The notes beneath the pieces are model-generated. The model was not told where the DNA came from. It saw only the letters and a list, made by a program, of their open reading frames with translations, and did not search any database. 6,729 bases of DNA from an uncultured Prevotellaceae bacterium (GTDB lineage: Bacteria > Bacteroidota > Bacteroidia > Bacteroidales > Muribaculaceae), in the NCBI GenBank assembly GCA_945983195.1, contig CAMFSS010000114.1, positions 1-6,729 of the forward strand. The letters are read 5' to 3'. The stretch's first letter is position 1. Every line of letters starts with the position of its first letter. Below are positions 6,669 to 6,729 of this stretch, one piece after another. The position numbers were made by a program, and so were the translations under genes.

Positions 6669-6729
6669 ATGACAGCATTGATTGACAACATTTTGATTGA
6701 CAGACTTTTTGCGCAGGCAAAAGATTCGC
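6669..6729 (+). CDS. Start of a probable WbuC-family cupin, 3' end cut by the window
   Basis: An ATG at 6669, 13 nt after the deacetylase stop, opens a frame that runs to the right edge: MTALIDNILIDRLFAQAKDS. WbuC-family cupins, which are common at the ends of O-antigen and capsule loci, begin with a very similar 'LID..L.D.L.A.AK.S' pattern. Position in the operon and strand also fit. Only 20 residues are present, so the cupin domain and its metal-binding residues cannot be checked, and the family call rests on this short match plus context. The role of WbuC proteins in polysaccharide synthesis is poorly known. Confidence 0.6.
   Translation, partial: MTALIDNILIDRLFAQAKDS

Noticed and set aside
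5987..6691. Long open frame on the minus strand (234 codons) opposite the deacetylase gene
   Set aside because: It lies fully opposite a clear PIG-L gene whose GC-rich codon use leaves the reverse frame open; its protein shows no family motifs and it has no operon partner on that strand.
1..6729. Internal promoters, terminators, invertible promoter repeats, CRISPR arrays, tRNAs or insertion sequences
   Set aside because: Gaps between genes are 2 to 18 nt with no room for them, and I saw no inverted repeats, hairpin plus T-run, spaced repeats or transposase-like frames. The operon promoter and any inversion switch would lie upstream of the window.

Overview
The window is one stretch of a cell-surface polysaccharide (capsule or O-antigen type) biosynthesis locus, most likely from a Bacteroidales bacterium of the gut or mouth (Bacteroides, Prevotella or Muribaculaceae type). 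That placement is inferred. The genes are tightly packed on one strand and start behind A/T-rich leaders with no GGAGG-type Shine-Dalgarno, and the gene mix is typical of Bacteroidota capsule loci. No rRNA or other marker allows a firmer call.

All eight genes read on the + strand with gaps of 2 to 18 nt, so they look like part of one operon whose promoter and ends lie outside the window. In order: (1) a family-4 glycosyltransferase cut by the left edge; (2) a predicted Asp-box (BNR) beta-propeller of unknown role without a signal peptide; (3) a membrane acyltransferase-3 family O-acyltransferase; (4) an ATP-grasp ligase; (5) a PglC/WcaJ-type sugar-1-phosphate transferase that would start the repeat unit on undecaprenyl phosphate; (6) an atypical SDR / NAD(P)-dependent epimerase-like enzyme, frameshifted in this sequence; (7) a PIG-L/LmbE-family zinc N-deacetylase; (8) the first 20 codons of what looks like a WbuC-family cupin, cut by the right edge.

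The most interesting signal is a pair of long poly-G tracts inside two genes that are otherwise AT-rich. The acyltransferase has eight G (2784-2791) and is in frame; a change of one G either way brings a stop within a few codons. The SDR has seven G (5266-5272) and is out of frame; six or nine G would restore a 306- or 307-residue protein. This looks like slipped-strand phase variation of two sugar-modifying enzymes in one capsule operon, caught with one gene ON and the other OFF. A fixed mutation or a homopolymer sequencing error in the SDR is the main alternative.

Functionally, the transferase loads the first sugar phosphate on the lipid carrier, the glycosyltransferase extends the chain, and the SDR, deacetylase, ATP-grasp enzyme and acyltransferase would change the sugars. 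Base composition is a mosaic: the acyltransferase and SDR are AT-rich, the deacetylase is clearly GC-rich and the others lie between, suggesting assembly from genes of different origin.
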